Shown here one piece after another: positions 8,495 through 18,203 of a stretch of 64,000 nt of DNA. This DNA is from Streptomyces pluripotens (GTDB lineage: Bacteria; Actinomycetota; Actinomycetes; Streptomycetales; Streptomycetaceae). The position numbers were made by a program, and so were the translations under genes. The stretch spans positions 5,208,001 to 5,272,000 of the forward strand of contig NZ_CP021080.1 of the NCBI RefSeq assembly GCF_000802245.2, written 5' to 3'. Numbering within the stretch: the first letter of the stretch is position 1; every line of letters starts with the position of its first letter. The notes beneath the pieces are model-generated. The model was not told the DNA's origin. It ran no database searches and saw nothing but the letters and a program-made list of their open reading frames with translations.

Positions 8495-10165
8495 ATGCGA
8501 CTCGTCATGACCGAACCGGTCGAGAAGATGGAGCGCCCGTACGCACGGCGCTGGTGGGCGCTGCTGGTGCTCTGCCTGAGCCTGCTGATCATCGTGATGG
8601 CGAACACCGCCCTCACCGTCGCGGCTCCCGACATGACGAGGGACCTGGGTCTCTCCAGCGCCGACCTGCAATGGGTGATCGACGGCTACACCGTCCCGTA
8701 CGCGGCGCTGATGCTGCTGCTCGGCGCGATCGGCGACAAGTACAGTCGGCGCGGTGCGCTCGTCCTGGGCCTCGTGGTCTTCGGCGGCGGAGCCGTCTTC
8801 GGCTACCTCGCCGGTAGCGCCGCCACCGTCATCGCGGCCCGCGCCGTGATGGGCGTCGGTGCGGCGCTGATCATGCCCGCCACCCTCTCGCTGCTCGCCG
8901 CGACCTTCCCGCGCGCCGAACGTGCCAAGGCGATCACCCTGTGGACCGCCACCGCCGGGCTCGCCATCGCGGCCGGACCGGTGGTCGCCGGTGCCCTGTT
9001 GCGCGACCACGGTTGGTCCTCGACCTTCCTGATCAACGTGCCCATCGCAGCCGTCGCGATCGTGGCCGCCTTCGTCCTCGTACCTCCGTCGAAGGCCGGC
9101 CACCACGACCGCATCGACTACGTCGGCGGCCTGCTGTCGGTGCTCTGGACCGGCTCCCTGGTGTACATGATCATCGAGGGGCCGCACTTCGGCTGGGACG
9201 GCAAGGCGATCACGGCTGCCATCACCGCGGGTGCCGGCCTCGTCGCCTTCGCCCTGTGGGAGCTGCGCCACCCCCGTCCGATCCTGGACGTGCGCCGCTT
9301 CACCCGCCGCCGCTTCGCGGGCTCCAACCTCGCCGTCGCCCTGTTCTTCCTAGCCGTCTTCGGTGCCTTCTACTACCTCACCCAGCACCTGCAGTTCGTC
9401 CTCGGCTACGACGCCCTGCAGACCGGCGTCCGCATGCTCCCGCTGGCCGGAGCCGTGTTCGTCGGCTCGGCCCTGACCGGCTGGCTCACCCCGCGCGTGG
9501 GCATGAAGTGGACCGTCAGCGCCGGCATGGTCGGCGGCACGACCGCCCTCGCACTGCTGACCGGGGTGGACGCGGGCTCCACCTACGGCGACTTCCTGGC
9601 GCCCCTGATCATCCTCGGCCTCGCCATCGGCCTGGCCCTCTCGCCCTGCACCGACGCCATCATGGGCGCGTTCCCGGAGTCCGACCTGGGCGTCGGGGGT
9701 GCGGTCAATGACACCTCGCTGGAGCTGGGCGGCTCCCTCGGCATCGCCATCCTCGGCTCGCTGCTCGCGACCTCGTACGGCGACCACCTCACTGACGCCA
9801 CCGCAGGCAGCAAGCTCCCGGCGAGCGCGTTGGACACGGCCCAGGACTCGGTCGGTGCCGGGTACGCGGTGGCCCAGGGCATCGGCGACAAGGCGCACCA
9901 ACTGGCCGCACAGGCGGCGCAGGCGTCTGACCCGCAGCAGGCTGCCCAGCTCAAGCAGCAGGCCGCCGAACTCGCCACCGGTGCCCGGCAGATGGCTGAT
10001 GCCGTCGGTTCCTCCTTCTCCGATGCTGTCGCCCACACCAGCCTGATCGGCGCCGTGATCCTCGGCGCCGGCACGATCCTGGTGGCCTTCCTGCTGCCGC
10101 GCCGCGAGGCCCCCGCGCCGGAGCCGGCCGCCGAGGCGGAGCTGGTGGGCACCGGAACCAGCTGA
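8495..10165 (+). CDS. MFS drug-efflux transporter, DHA2 (14-TM) family
   Basis: Proton-driven multidrug exporter of 556 residues in the inner membrane. Hydrophobic helices begin about residue 17. LQWVIDGYTVPYAALMLLLGAIGDKYSRRGAL contains DHA2 motif D1 and the motif-A loop, and the motif-C-like segment GLAIAAGPVVAGAL follows in TM5. The C-terminal part has a soluble loop rich in Ala and Gln (about 445-505) before a last helix. ATG 8495 has GAGGAAGG at 8476-8483, eleven bases upstream; ATG 8507 is an alternative. It is repressed, by inference, by the divergent TetR protein. A 15-bp perfect terminator follows at 10188. Confidence 0.93.
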   Translation: MRLVMTEPVEKMERPYARRWWALLVLCLSLLIIVMANTALTVAAPDMTRDLGLSSADLQWVIDGYTVPYAALMLLLGAIGDKYSRRGALVLGLVVFGGGAVFGYLAGSAATVIAARAVMGVGAALIMPATLSLLAATFPRAERAKAITLWTATAGLAIAAGPVVAGALLRDHGWSSTFLINVPIAAVAIVAAFVLVPPSKAGHHDRIDYVGGLLSVLWTGSLVYMIIEGPHFGWDGKAITAAITAGAGLVAFALWELRHPRPILDVRRFTRRRFAGSNLAVALFFLAVFGAFYYLTQHLQFVLGYDALQTGVRMLPLAGAVFVGSALTGWLTPRVGMKWTVSAGMVGGTTALALLTGVDAGSTYGDFLAPLIILGLAIGLALSPCTDAIMGAFPESDLGVGGAVNDTSLELGGSLGIAILGSLLATSYGDHLTDATAGSKLPASALDTAQDSVGAGYAVAQGIGDKAHQLAAQAAQASDPQQAAQLKQQAAELATGARQMADAVGSSFSDAVAHTSLIGAVILGAGTILVAFLLPRREAPAPEPAAEAELVGTGTS

Positions 10166-10187
10166 CCGGCTCCTACCGCCGTTCGCT

Positions 10188-10222
10188 AACGTGCCGTTCC
10201 GGATCGACCGGAACGGCACGTT
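10188..10222 (+). terminator. Intrinsic terminator after the MFS gene, 15-bp perfect stem
   Basis: AACGTGCCGTTCCGG (10188-10202), a 5-base loop ATCGA, then the exact complement to 10222. It lies 23 bases after the MFS stop and directly upstream of the DUF2127 gene, so it may separate the two units. Confidence 0.8.
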
Positions 10223-10259
10223 CGTGCGTGGCGTCTGTCTGTGTATGGAGGCACGGGGG

Positions 10260-11024
10260 ATGAAGATCGACTGGGACCGGCGGACCTGCGCGCGCAAGGG
10301 TCATGTGACCTACGCGCCCGACGATCCCCGGCTGCGGGTACGGCTGCACGCCCGGACCGCGCTCGGGGACGTGTGGCGCTGTCTGCGCTGCGGCGACTTC
10401 GTGCTCGGCGAGCCGCACGGCTCCGGACCGGCCGGGGACGCCCCGCTGGTACCGCGCGGAAAGGTCCTCCGCGATCTGTTCATCCTCCGCTTCCTGGCCG
10501 TCGAGCGGGTCGTACGCGGGGTGTTCATCGTGCTCGTCGCGGTCGCGGTGTGGAGGTTCAGCAACAGCCAGGACGCGGTGCGCCGGCTCTTCAACGAGTA
10601 CCTGGACGTCTTCCGTCCGGTGTTCCGGCACTTCCACTACGACCTGGACCACTCACCGGTCGTCGGATCCCTACAGAAGGCCTTCGGCTACAAGCACTCC
10701 ACGCTGCTGCTGCTGGCCGGTCTGCTGCTGGCCTACGCGCTGATCGAGCTGGTGGAAGCGATCGGCCTCTGGTACGCCAAGCGGTGGGCGGAGTACTTGA
10801 CGGTGGTCGCCACGGCCGCCTTCCTCCCGTTGGAGATCTACGAACTCACCGAGCACATCAGCTGGCTGAAGATCACCACGTTGGTGCTGAACGTCCTCGC
10901 CGTCCTCTACATCGCCCTGACCAAGCGCCTGTTCGGTCTGCGCGGCGGACGCCCGAAGTTTGAGGAGGAGCGGCACAGCGCCTCCCTGCTGGAGGTGGAG
11001 GAGTCGGCCGGGGTCATGGTCTGA
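10260..11024 (+). CDS. DUF2127 family membrane protein with N-terminal CxxC segment
   Basis: Protein of 254 residues and unknown function. The first 70 residues are soluble, with CARKGH and WRCLRCGDF (Cys-rich, possibly metal-binding). They are followed by about four membrane helices (about 84-103, 140-160, 168-188 and 198-215) characteristic of DUF2127 proteins. The C-terminus is a short charged tail. ATG 10260 has GGAGG at 10247-10251 eight bases upstream; an in-frame start at 10191 would fall inside the preceding terminator and is less likely. Separated from the MFS gene by a strong hairpin and from the MerR gene by 262 bp. Confidence 0.8.
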   Translation: MKIDWDRRTCARKGHVTYAPDDPRLRVRLHARTALGDVWRCLRCGDFVLGEPHGSGPAGDAPLVPRGKVLRDLFILRFLAVERVVRGVFIVLVAVAVWRFSNSQDAVRRLFNEYLDVFRPVFRHFHYDLDHSPVVGSLQKAFGYKHSTLLLLAGLLLAYALIELVEAIGLWYAKRWAEYLTVVATAAFLPLEIYELTEHISWLKITTLVLNVLAVLYIALTKRLFGLRGGRPKFEEERHSASLLEVEESAGVMV

Positions 11025-11248
11025 AGGCCCCGGTCGGCCAGCGATGGCCGACGGCGTGGCTGACCTGACGCGGGGGCTGGTACGAACCGGGGAGCCCGAG
11101 CCGCTTGGGCGAGACCTCGGCGGCGGTCCTGAGACGGGCGGGCAGGCACCTGGAGGAGATCCTGGAGCAGACTTCGGCGCTGGGCCGGACCACGACGTCG
11201 CTCGTGCTGACCTCACCGGTGCGCAGCAAGCCGCTTCTGCCCCCGGCC

Positions 11249-11279
11249 TTGCCTTGACGCCGGCGTCAAGGCCTACGGT
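11249..11279 (+). promoter_or_regulatory. MerR-type promoter/operator of the merR-trx pair
   Basis: TTGCCT (11249-11254) and TACGGT (11274-11279) are 19 bp apart, the elongated spacing of MerR-activated promoters. A perfect 20-bp dyad, CCTTGACGCC/GGCGTCAAGG (11252-11271), fills the spacer. The -10 ends seven bases before ATG 11287, implying leaderless transcription. Confidence 0.7.
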
Positions 11280-11286
11280 CGTTGCT

Positions 11287-11715
11287 ATGCGAATCGGCGA
11301 GCTGGCCGCACGAGCCGGGACCACCACCCGCACCCTGCGCTACTACGAGGCGCGGGGGCTGCTGCCTGCCCGGCGCGACGACAAGGGGCACCGCTGGTAC
11401 GACGAGAGCGATCTGCGGCTGCTGACGCAGATCCGGACGTTGCAGGACTTCGGGTTCGGTCTGGAGGAGACACGACCGTTCGTGGAGTGTCTGCGCGCCG
11501 GGCATCCGCAGGGCGACTCCTGCCCGGCGTCGCTGCTGGTCTACCGGCGCAAGCTGGAGGAGTTGGACGCGCTCATCGGACAGCTGACGGCAGCCCGGGA
11601 AGAGGTCGCGGGGCAGTTGGCCCGGGCTGAGCGGGCGCGGGACGAGCTGGCTGCCGAGGCGCTGGTTCCGGGGGGTCCGGAACCGGTATGCGAACTGGGA
11701 GGGCCGACACGGTGA
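11287..11715 (+). CDS. MerR-family transcriptional regulator
   Basis: Regulator of 142 residues. The N-terminal MerR winged helix-turn-helix (IGELAARAGTTTRTLRYYEARGLL, about 3-26) is followed by the wing (KGHRWYDESDLRLL), then the dimerisation coiled coil (about 85-125). Cys68, Cys79 and Cys135 flank the coil and could sense thiol or metal stress; the CXn spacing does not match the metal-loop of classical MerR or CueR that I know. There is no ribosome site and the start looks leaderless. The stop overlaps the thioredoxin GTG start by GTGA. It probably binds the 11252-11271 dyad and controls both genes. Confidence 0.9.
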   Translation: MRIGELAARAGTTTRTLRYYEARGLLPARRDDKGHRWYDESDLRLLTQIRTLQDFGFGLEETRPFVECLRAGHPQGDSCPASLLVYRRKLEELDALIGQLTAAREEVAGQLARAERARDELAAEALVPGGPEPVCELGGPTR

Positions 11716-12044
11716 CGTTGGCGAGCGGACTGGGCGAGGTGACCGACGCCGACTTCACGGCGGAGGTGATCGGGGCCGACCTGCCCGTACTGGTGCAGTT
11801 CACGGCTGACTGGTGCGGGCCGTGCCGGCAGCTCGCGCCGGTGCTGAGGGACATCGCCGCCGAGGAGGACGGCAGGCTGAAAGTGGTGCAGATCGATGTG
11901 GACCGCAATCCGGGGACGACCGTCGCCTACGGTGTGCTGTCGACGCCGACCCTGATGGTGTTCCGGAACGGCGAGCCGGTCCGGTCGATGGTGGGGGCGC
12001 GGCCCAAGCGGCGCCTGCGGGAGGAACTGGCCGACGTGCTGTAA
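11712..12044 (+). CDS. trxA: Thioredoxin
   Basis: Cytoplasmic thiol-disulfide oxidoreductase of 110 residues with the canonical active site WCGPC (Cys35 and Cys38), the cis-Pro segment STPTLMVF, and a C-terminal helix. The GTG start at 11712 overlaps the merR stop (GTGA) and has GGGAGGG at 11697-11703, eight bases upstream. This is preferred over an earlier in-frame ATG at 11688. Coupling to MerR suggests a redox- or electrophile-induced thioredoxin. Followed by an 18-bp terminator. Confidence 0.95.
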   Translation: MTLASGLGEVTDADFTAEVIGADLPVLVQFTADWCGPCRQLAPVLRDIAAEEDGRLKVVQIDVDRNPGTTVAYGVLSTPTLMVFRNGEPVRSMVGARPKRRLREELADVL

Positions 12045-12060
12045 GAAACCGATCCACCCA

Positions 12061-12102
12061 CAAAGAAATCCCCCGAGCAATTGCGCTCGGGGGATTTCTT
12101 TG
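12061..12102. terminator. Intrinsic terminator after trxA, 18-bp perfect stem
   Basis: CAAAGAAATCCCCCGAGC (12061-12078), a 6-base loop, then the exact complement (12085-12102). It has A-rich upstream and T-rich downstream arms, so it can function on either strand. Confidence 0.88.
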
Positions 12103-12183
12103 CGTATATTCAGTGGTTCGCGACTTCAATTTAGGAAGGCGCGGAAAGTTCAATGAGCGCAGTATATCCGGGCGGGAGTGGAA

Positions 12184-14445
12184 TTGTCAAACACCGATTT
12201 TCCGGACGATGAATTGCAGCGCGAGCAGGAATTCATCGACGGACTGTACGCGCGCGCGGACGTGCTGCGCGGCGAGGCCCGGACCTCGGTCGCGGACGCG
12301 CTCGCCCAGGGTGACAAGCCCATGCAGGCCCGGCTGGAGCGGGACATCCTGGTCACCGAGCGCTCGGGGCTGCTCGCCGCGCTGAACGCCGTGGACGGCT
12401 CGATCTGCTTCGGCCGGATCGACCTCTGCGACGGCACCAGCCACCACATCGGCCGGATCGGCCTGCGCGAGGACGACACCGAGCGCACCCCGATCCTCAT
12501 CGACTGGCGGGCCGACGTCGCCCGCCCCTTCTACCTGGCCACCGGGCACACCCCGATGGGACTGCGCCGCCGCCGGCACATCGCCACCCAGGGCCGGACC
12601 GTGACCTCCCTGCACGACGAGATCCTCGACCTCGGCGACGCCACCCGCACCGGACACGAGGACCCCACCGGGGACGCCGTCCTGCTGGCGGCGCTGAACT
12701 CGGCACGCACCGGCCGGATGAGCGACATCGTGCAGACCATCCAGGCCGAGCAGGACGAGATCATCCGGGCGCCCCACCGCGGGGTGCTCGTCGTGGAAGG
12801 CGGTCCCGGCACTGGCAAGACCGCGGTCGCCCTGCACCGCGCGGCCTACCTCCTCTACGAGTACCGGGAACTGCTGGCCCGCCGGGCCGTCCTCATCGTC
12901 GGCCCCAACCCGGCCTTCCTCGGCTACATCGGAGAGGTACTGCCCTCCCTCGGTGAGACCGGGGTGTTGCTGGCCACGGTGGGCGAGTTGTTCCCCGGCG
13001 TCACCGCGACCGCCACGGACACCCCGGAGGCGGCCGAGGTGAAGGGCCGCGCCGAGATGGCCGGCGTGCTCGCCGCCGTCGTGCGCGACCGCCAGGAACT
13101 GCCCGATCCGGTCATCGCGGTCGAGCACGACCGAGAGGTGCTGATGCTGGACGACGGCCTGGTGGGCGTCGCCCGGGAACGCACCCGTGCGGCCGGACTG
13201 CCCCACAATGCGGCCCGCGAGCACTTCGAGGGACACATCCTCAACACCCTCACCGAGCTGTACGCCGAGCGCGTGGGCACCGACCCGTACGACGGCAGCA
13301 GCCTGCTCGACGCCTCCGACCTCACCCAGATCCGCGACGAACTCGCCGAGAACCCCGAAGTCTGGGACGCCATCGACCGGTTGTGGCCCGTGCTGACCCC
13401 GCGGCAGTTGGTCGCCGGCTTCCTGGCAGAACCGGACGGCCACGTGGCGAAGGAGGACGCCGACGTGATCCGCCGCCCGGTCACCCGTGCCTGGACCCTC
13501 GCCGATGTACCCCTCCTCGACGAAGCGGCCGAACTGCTTGGCGAGGACGACCGGACGGCCAGGGCCGGCGCCGAGCGGGAACGCCGGACCCAGGTCGCCT
13601 ACGCGCAGGGCGTACTGGACGTCTCCTACGCCTCCCGAACCTATGAGTTCGAGGACAAGGAGGAGAGCGATCCCGAAGGCTCGGAGGTGCTGTCCGCGCA
13701 CGACATCATCGACGCCGAGCGCTTCGCGGAGCGGCAGGAGGAGGCCGACCACCGCAGTGCCGCCGAGCGGGCCGCGGCCGACCGCACCTGGGCGTTCGGA
13801 CACATCATCGTCGACGAGGCGCAGGAACTGTCACCGATGGCCTGGCGGCTGCTGATGCGGCGCAGTCCCACCCGCTCGATGACCTTGGTCGGCGACCCCG
13901 TGCAGACCTCGGAGGCGGCCGGCGTCGGCTCCTGGTCGGACATCCTGGGCCCCTACGTCGAAGACCGGTGGGAGCACGCCCGCCTCGGCGTCAACTACCG
14001 CACCCCGTCGGAGATCATGGACCTTGCCGCGGCCGTCGTCCGGGCCGAGCGCCCGGACTTCAACCCGCCCAGCTCCGTCCGGTCGACCGGGGTACGGCCG
14101 TGGGTGCGCCGGGCCCTGGCCGACCTGCCCGGCGCCGTGGCCGGGGCGGTCGCCGAACTCGCCCCCGCCGAGGGGCGGCTGGCGGTCATCGCCCCGCGTG
14201 AGCTGCACCGCTCGCTGGCCGCCCGCCTCGACGGGGTCACGGTAGGTGCCGGGCCCGACCTGACACGCACCGTCGTACTGCTCGACCCACGTCAGGCCAA
14301 GGGTCTCGAATTCGACTCGGTCCTGGTGGTTGAGCCGGCCCGGTACGGCACGAGCGACCTGTACGTCGCGCTGACCCGGGCCACCCAGAGGCTGGGGGTG
14401 CTGCACTCCGGTGCACTGCCGCCGGGCCTGACCGACGGGGAATGA
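12184..14445 (+). CDS. helD: HelD-family RNA polymerase recycling ATPase
   Basis: UvrD/Rep-like superfamily 1 ATPase of about 753 residues, matching the shorter actinobacterial (class II) HelD that removes stalled RNA polymerase from DNA. Visible are an acidic N-terminal coiled coil (about 1-60), Walker A GGPGTGKTAVALHR near residue 208, Walker B DEAQELSPMAW near 543, GDPVQTSE, NYRTPSEI, and the C-terminal motif VI region YVALTRATQRL. TTG 12184 has GGGAG five bases upstream; GTG 12178 is the alternative. Some HelD relatives (HelR) give rifamycin tolerance, and I see no obvious long rifamycin-type inverted repeat upstream. The short upstream region is unusually A+T-rich. Confidence 0.88.
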   Translation: MSNTDFPDDELQREQEFIDGLYARADVLRGEARTSVADALAQGDKPMQARLERDILVTERSGLLAALNAVDGSICFGRIDLCDGTSHHIGRIGLREDDTERTPILIDWRADVARPFYLATGHTPMGLRRRRHIATQGRTVTSLHDEILDLGDATRTGHEDPTGDAVLLAALNSARTGRMSDIVQTIQAEQDEIIRAPHRGVLVVEGGPGTGKTAVALHRAAYLLYEYRELLARRAVLIVGPNPAFLGYIGEVLPSLGETGVLLATVGELFPGVTATATDTPEAAEVKGRAEMAGVLAAVVRDRQELPDPVIAVEHDREVLMLDDGLVGVARERTRAAGLPHNAAREHFEGHILNTLTELYAERVGTDPYDGSSLLDASDLTQIRDELAENPEVWDAIDRLWPVLTPRQLVAGFLAEPDGHVAKEDADVIRRPVTRAWTLADVPLLDEAAELLGEDDRTARAGAERERRTQVAYAQGVLDVSYASRTYEFEDKEESDPEGSEVLSAHDIIDAERFAERQEEADHRSAAERAAADRTWAFGHIIVDEAQELSPMAWRLLMRRSPTRSMTLVGDPVQTSEAAGVGSWSDILGPYVEDRWEHARLGVNYRTPSEIMDLAAAVVRAERPDFNPPSSVRSTGVRPWVRRALADLPGAVAGAVAELAPAEGRLAVIAPRELHRSLAARLDGVTVGAGPDLTRTVVLLDPRQAKGLEFDSVLVVEPARYGTSDLYVALTRATQRLGVLHSGALPPGLTDGE

Positions 14446-14450
14446 CGGTG

Positions 14451-14489
14451 GGCCCAGCCGGCACCAGGGCCCCGGGTGCCGGCTGGGCC
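14451..14489. terminator. Bidirectional terminator between helD and glgB, 15-bp stem
   Basis: GGCCCAGCCGGCACC (14451-14465), a 9-base loop, and the exact complement (14475-14489). It sits between convergent genes, just after the helD stop. Confidence 0.82.
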
Positions 14490-14557
14490 TCTGGACCTGC
14501 TCCGGGGGAGGTTCCCGCACGGGCCGGTGTGCGACGGCCGGTGTCTGCGGGGATGCG

Positions 14558-16753
14558 TCAAGCCGGTCGCAGCCACACCGTCGCCAGTGGCGGCAGGGTC
14601 AGCCGGATGCTCGCCGGGCGGCCGTGCCAGGGGTGGGGCTCTGGTTTGACGACGTCCGGGTTGGTGACGCCGCTGCCGCCGTAGCCGCTGGCATCGGTGT
14701 TGAGCACTTCCAGCCAGGCCGGTACGTGCTCGGGAACGCCGAGGCGGTAGTCGGGTCGGACCAGCGGGGCCAGGTGGGAGACGGCGAGCAGCAGGTTGCC
14801 GTCGGCATCGCGGCGCAGGAAGGCGAAGACGTTGTCGTCCGCCGCGTCCCCGGTGATCCACTGGAAGCCGTCCGGGTCGGCGTCCTGCTGCCACAGCGCG
14901 GGCGTCACCCGGTACAGCGCGTTCAGATTCCGGACCAGGTCCCGCACTCCCCGGTGGTCGGCCCCGCCGCCGTAGGACGCATCGAGCAGCCACCAGTCGG
15001 GGCCGTGTGCCTCGTTCCATTCGGCGCCTTGGGCGAACTCCTGGCCCATGAAGAGTAGTTGTTTGCCCGGGTGGGCCCACATGAAGCCCAGGTAGGCGCG
15101 GTGGTTGGCGCGCCGCTGCCACCAGTCGCCCGGCATCTTCGACACCAGGGACTGCTTGCCGTGGACGACTTCGTCGTGGGAGATCGGCAGGACGTAGTTC
15201 TCGCTGTAGGCGTAGACCATCGAGAACGTCATCTCGTTGTGGTGGTACTTGCGGTGCACCGGCTCCTTCTGCATGTACTGGAGCGAGTCGTGCATCCAGC
15301 CCATGTTCCACTTCAGGCCGAAGCCGAGTCCGCCGCTGTCGGTGGGCCGGGTCACGCCGTCCCACGCCGTGGATTCCTCGGCGATGGTGACCACGCCGGG
15401 GCAGCGTCGGTAGACGGTGGCGTTCATCTCCTGCAGGAAGGCCATGGCGTCGAGGTTCTCCCGGCCGCCGAAGACGTTCGGTTCCCACTGGCCGGAGTCG
15501 CGTGAGTAGTCGAGGTAGAGCATCGAGGCGACGGCGTCCACGCGCAGGCCGTCGATGTGGAACTCCTCGCACCAGTAGACGGCGTTGGCGACGAGGAAGT
15601 TGCGGACCTCGGTGCGGCCGTAGTCGAACTCGTACGTGCCCCAGTCGGGATGCTCGGCGCGTCGGGAGTCCCCGGGTTCGTAGAGCGGGTCGCCGTCGAA
15701 GCGGGCCAGGGCCCAGTCGTCCTTGGGGAAGTGCGCCGGTACCCAGTCCATGATCACGCCGATGCCGGCCTGGTGCAGCGCGTCGACCAGGTACTTGAAG
15801 TCGTCCGGTGTACCCAGCCGGGAGGTGGGGGCGTAGTAGGAGGTGACCTGGTAGCCCCAGGAGCCGCCGAAGGGATGCTCGGCGACCGGCATCAGCTCCA
15901 CGTGCGTGAAACCCATCGTGCTGACGTAGGCGGGAAGCTCCTTGGCCAGCCGGCGGTAGTCCAGCCCAGGGCGCCAGGAGGGCAGGTGAACCTCGTACAC
16001 GGAGAACGGCGCTTCGTGCACCGGAGTATCACCACGGCGGGCCATCCACCCTCCGTCACCCCACTCGTGGTGCGAGGCGTGCACGATCGAAGCCGTGTCC
16101 GGCGGCACCTCGGCACGCCGTGCCATCGGGTCCGCCTTGAGGAACCGGCGGCCGTCCCGGGACGTGATCTCGAACTTGTACGGCTCCCCCTCACCGATGC
16201 CCGGTACGAACAGTTCCCAGACACCCGTGGAGCCGAGAGAGCGCATCGGAAAGCCGGTGCCGTCCCAGAAGGAGAAGCCGCCCGTGACCCGGACCCCCCG
16301 TGCGTTTGGCGCCCACACCGCGAACCGGGTGCCGGGCACGCCCTGCTGGGTGGTGACGTGCGCGCCGAGCGCTCGCCACAACTGTTCGTGCCGGCCCTCG
16401 CCGATCAGGTGCAGGTCCAGCTCACCGAGGGTGGGCGGGAACCGGTAGGCGTCCTCGGTCTCGTGGACCGTGCCGTCGTACGCCACGAGCAGCCGGTAGG
16501 AGGGGATCTCGGCGAGGGGGAGCAGCCCCGAGAAGAAGCCGTCCCCGTCGTCGTGTAGTTCCGCCCGCAGACGTCCGCAGTCCACGGTGACCGTTCGCGC
16601 GGACGGGCGGAACGCCCGCACGGCGACTCCACCCGGGACCGGGTGGGCACCGAGGACGGAGTGCGGGTCGTGATGGGCGCCGTTGAGCAGCCGCTCGCGA
16701 TCAGCGGTGTCGACGGCGGCGGGGGCCAGGGCGGCCGGCTTCTTGGACGTCAC
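14558..16753 (-). CDS. glgB: 1,4-alpha-glucan branching enzyme
   Basis: GH13 enzyme of 731 residues that makes alpha-1,6 branches in glycogen. It has an N-terminal CBM48-like region (about 25-240), then a catalytic barrel with nucleophile Asp in [10 protein letters not shown] (near 407), acid Glu in VTIAEES (near 460) and the third acidic residue in [10 protein letters not shown] (near 525), then a C-terminal beta domain. GTG 16753 has GGGAGA about eight bases upstream; a longer reading would add Arg/Pro-rich sequence from the mak gene. Lies 46 bp downstream of mak, apparently in one transcript. Acts on the linear glucan made by GlgE. Confidence 0.95.
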   Translation of the reverse strand: MTSKKPAALAPAAVDTADRERLLNGAHHDPHSVLGAHPVPGGVAVRAFRPSARTVTVDCGRLRAELHDDGDGFFSGLLPLAEIPSYRLLVAYDGTVHETEDAYRFPPTLGELDLHLIGEGRHEQLWRALGAHVTTQQGVPGTRFAVWAPNARGVRVTGGFSFWDGTGFPMRSLGSTGVWELFVPGIGEGEPYKFEITSRDGRRFLKADPMARRAEVPPDTASIVHASHHEWGDGGWMARRGDTPVHEAPFSVYEVHLPSWRPGLDYRRLAKELPAYVSTMGFTHVELMPVAEHPFGGSWGYQVTSYYAPTSRLGTPDDFKYLVDALHQAGIGVIMDWVPAHFPKDDWALARFDGDPLYEPGDSRRAEHPDWGTYEFDYGRTEVRNFLVANAVYWCEEFHIDGLRVDAVASMLYLDYSRDSGQWEPNVFGGRENLDAMAFLQEMNATVYRRCPGVVTIAEESTAWDGVTRPTDSGGLGFGLKWNMGWMHDSLQYMQKEPVHRKYHHNEMTFSMVYAYSENYVLPISHDEVVHGKQSLVSKMPGDWWQRRANHRAYLGFMWAHPGKQLLFMGQEFAQGAEWNEAHGPDWWLLDASYGGGADHRGVRDLVRNLNALYRVTPALWQQDADPDGFQWITGDAADDNVFAFLRRDADGNLLLAVSHLAPLVRPDYRLGVPEHVPAWLEVLNTDASGYGGSGVTNPDVVKPEPHPWHGRPASIRLTLPPLATVWLRPA

Positions 16754-16799
16754 GAGCGAGTCTCCCGGGCGAGGGTCGGGTCGGGCGGAGCGGGGCGGG

Positions 16800-18203
16800 T
16801 CAGGCCGGATCGCACGTGGCGAGGCGGCGGATCGCCGAGAGCGGTACGGGGAGCCAGTCGGGGCGGTGCCGGGCCTCGTAGACGACCTCGTAGACCGCCT
16901 TGTCGGTCTCGTACGCCCGCAGCAGCACCGGATCGGTGCGCGGATCACGGCCGGACACCTCCGCGTACCCCGAGCAGTAGGCGGCCCGGCAGGTGCTCGC
17001 CCAGCCCGGGACGGGCGGAGTCGCGGAGTGGGCGGCGTAGTCGAAGGAGCGAAGCATCCCCGCGACGTCCCGCACCGGCGGCTGCGGCGTACGGCGCTCG
17101 GCCAGCGGTCGGGCCGGCTCGCCCTCGAAGTCGATCAGCAACCAGTCGCCGGACGGTGAGCGCAGGCACTGCCCGAGGTGCAGGTCGCCGTGCACCCGCT
17201 GGGCGGTCCAGGTACGGCCTCCGGCGCCGAGGGCGGACAGCGCTCGGTACGCCGAGCGCAGCCCGGGCTCGTACGACCGCAACGCCGGCACCGCCCGGAC
17301 GGCCGCCGCCAGTCGCTCGGTCATGCCGTCGACCAGTGAGCCCAGTTGGGTGTGGCCGACGGTGACCGTCGGCAGCGCGCGGGCGAGGGCGGTGTGCACC
17401 TCCGCGGTGGCCCGGCCCAGCGCCTGCGCCTCGACGGCGAAGTCCTCCCCCTTGGCGAGCTCCCGGAGCGCCAGCTCCCAGCCGTCGGTGGCGCCACTCA
17501 CGAACGGCTGGAGCACGGCCAAGACACAGGACTCCCCGGTGTCCCCGCCCAATCCGGCCCGCAGCCATGCGACCGGCGCGGGTACCCGGGGGCAGCCCGC
17601 GCGGGCCAGGGCGAGGGGTATCTCCAGGTCGGGGTTGATACCGGGCACGACCCGGCGTAAGAGCTTCAGGATGAACGTGTCTCCGTAAACGATCGAGGAG
17701 TTGGACTGCTCGGCGGTCATCAGCCGGGCCACGAGACCCCCGCGGATCTCCTGGCGCGGATCGCGCTCGAACCGCAGCCCGCCGATGCGGGCCTGGGAGC
17801 GCAGCCCCTCCAGGAGCACTTCGGCGGGCCGGGGGTCGTACAGGGCCTCGTACGCCGCGTGTCCGGCGAGCGGCCCGTCTTCCAGGTGTCCGATCAGCGC
17901 GGGCGCCAGCCGGGGCGGCAGCGTCTCGCGCACGCCTATGAGGAGCTGGTAGCAGTCGCCGGGGTGCGGCGGCGCACCTGGCACCGGCGGCTGGTGGATG
18001 CGCAGGATCAGGTGATACAGGCCCAGCCTGCGGTGGCCGGGGGGCAGCAGTTCGGTGGCGGCCACGGCGGTGAACCCGGTGACCGGGCGTCCCTTGCCCG
18101 CGAACCAGCGCTGGCTGGGCAGCCATGTTCGCAGCAGGGGATCCAGCGAGGCGAGGAGCCGGTGGGGAGCGGTGGCGCTAGAAGGGGTGACTGCTTTCGC
18201 CAT
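16800..18203 (-). CDS. mak: Maltokinase
   Basis: Phosphorylates maltose with ATP to alpha-maltose-1-phosphate, the substrate of GlgE. The 467-residue length fits the stand-alone actinobacterial enzyme (here not fused to TreS). It has an aminoglycoside-kinase-like fold with an N-terminal cap ([15 protein letters not shown] near 26), catalytic loop [10 protein letters not shown] and metal site LLIDFEGEP in the C-terminal half. ATG 18203 has AGGTGA eight bases upstream. It lies between treS and glgB but is separated from treS by 275 bp and a 19-bp hairpin, so it may have its own promoter or depend on read-through. Confidence 0.93.
   Translation of the reverse strand: MAKAVTPSSATAPHRLLASLDPLLRTWLPSQRWFAGKGRPVTGFTAVAATELLPPGHRRLGLYHLILRIHQPPVPGAPPHPGDCYQLLIGVRETLPPRLAPALIGHLEDGPLAGHAAYEALYDPRPAEVLLEGLRSQARIGGLRFERDPRQEIRGGLVARLMTAEQSNSSIVYGDTFILKLLRRVVPGINPDLEIPLALARAGCPRVPAPVAWLRAGLGGDTGESCVLAVLQPFVSGATDGWELALRELAKGEDFAVEAQALGRATAEVHTALARALPTVTVGHTQLGSLVDGMTERLAAAVRAVPALRSYEPGLRSAYRALSALGAGGRTWTAQRVHGDLHLGQCLRSPSGDWLLIDFEGEPARPLAERRTPQPPVRDVAGMLRSFDYAAHSATPPVPGWASTCRAAYCSGYAEVSGRDPRTDPVLLRAYETDKAVYEVVYEARHRPDWLPVPLSAIRRLATCDPA

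Noticed and set aside
8390..9271. Long minus-strand frame antisense to the MFS gene
   Set aside because: His/Gly/Gln/Arg-rich composition typical of antisense frames in Streptomyces genes; no start signal.
12103..12183. Rifamycin-associated inverted repeat before helD
   Set aside because: The short A+T-rich leader has no long inverted repeat of that type.
14292..15572. Large minus-strand frame overlapping glgB and helD ends
   Set aside because: Arg/Pro/Gly-rich shadow of glgB lacking any domain.
16754..16948. N-terminal extension of the branching enzyme reading
   Set aside because: Overlaps the end of mak in another frame and has the composition of a shadow frame; GTG 16753 has a good ribosome site.
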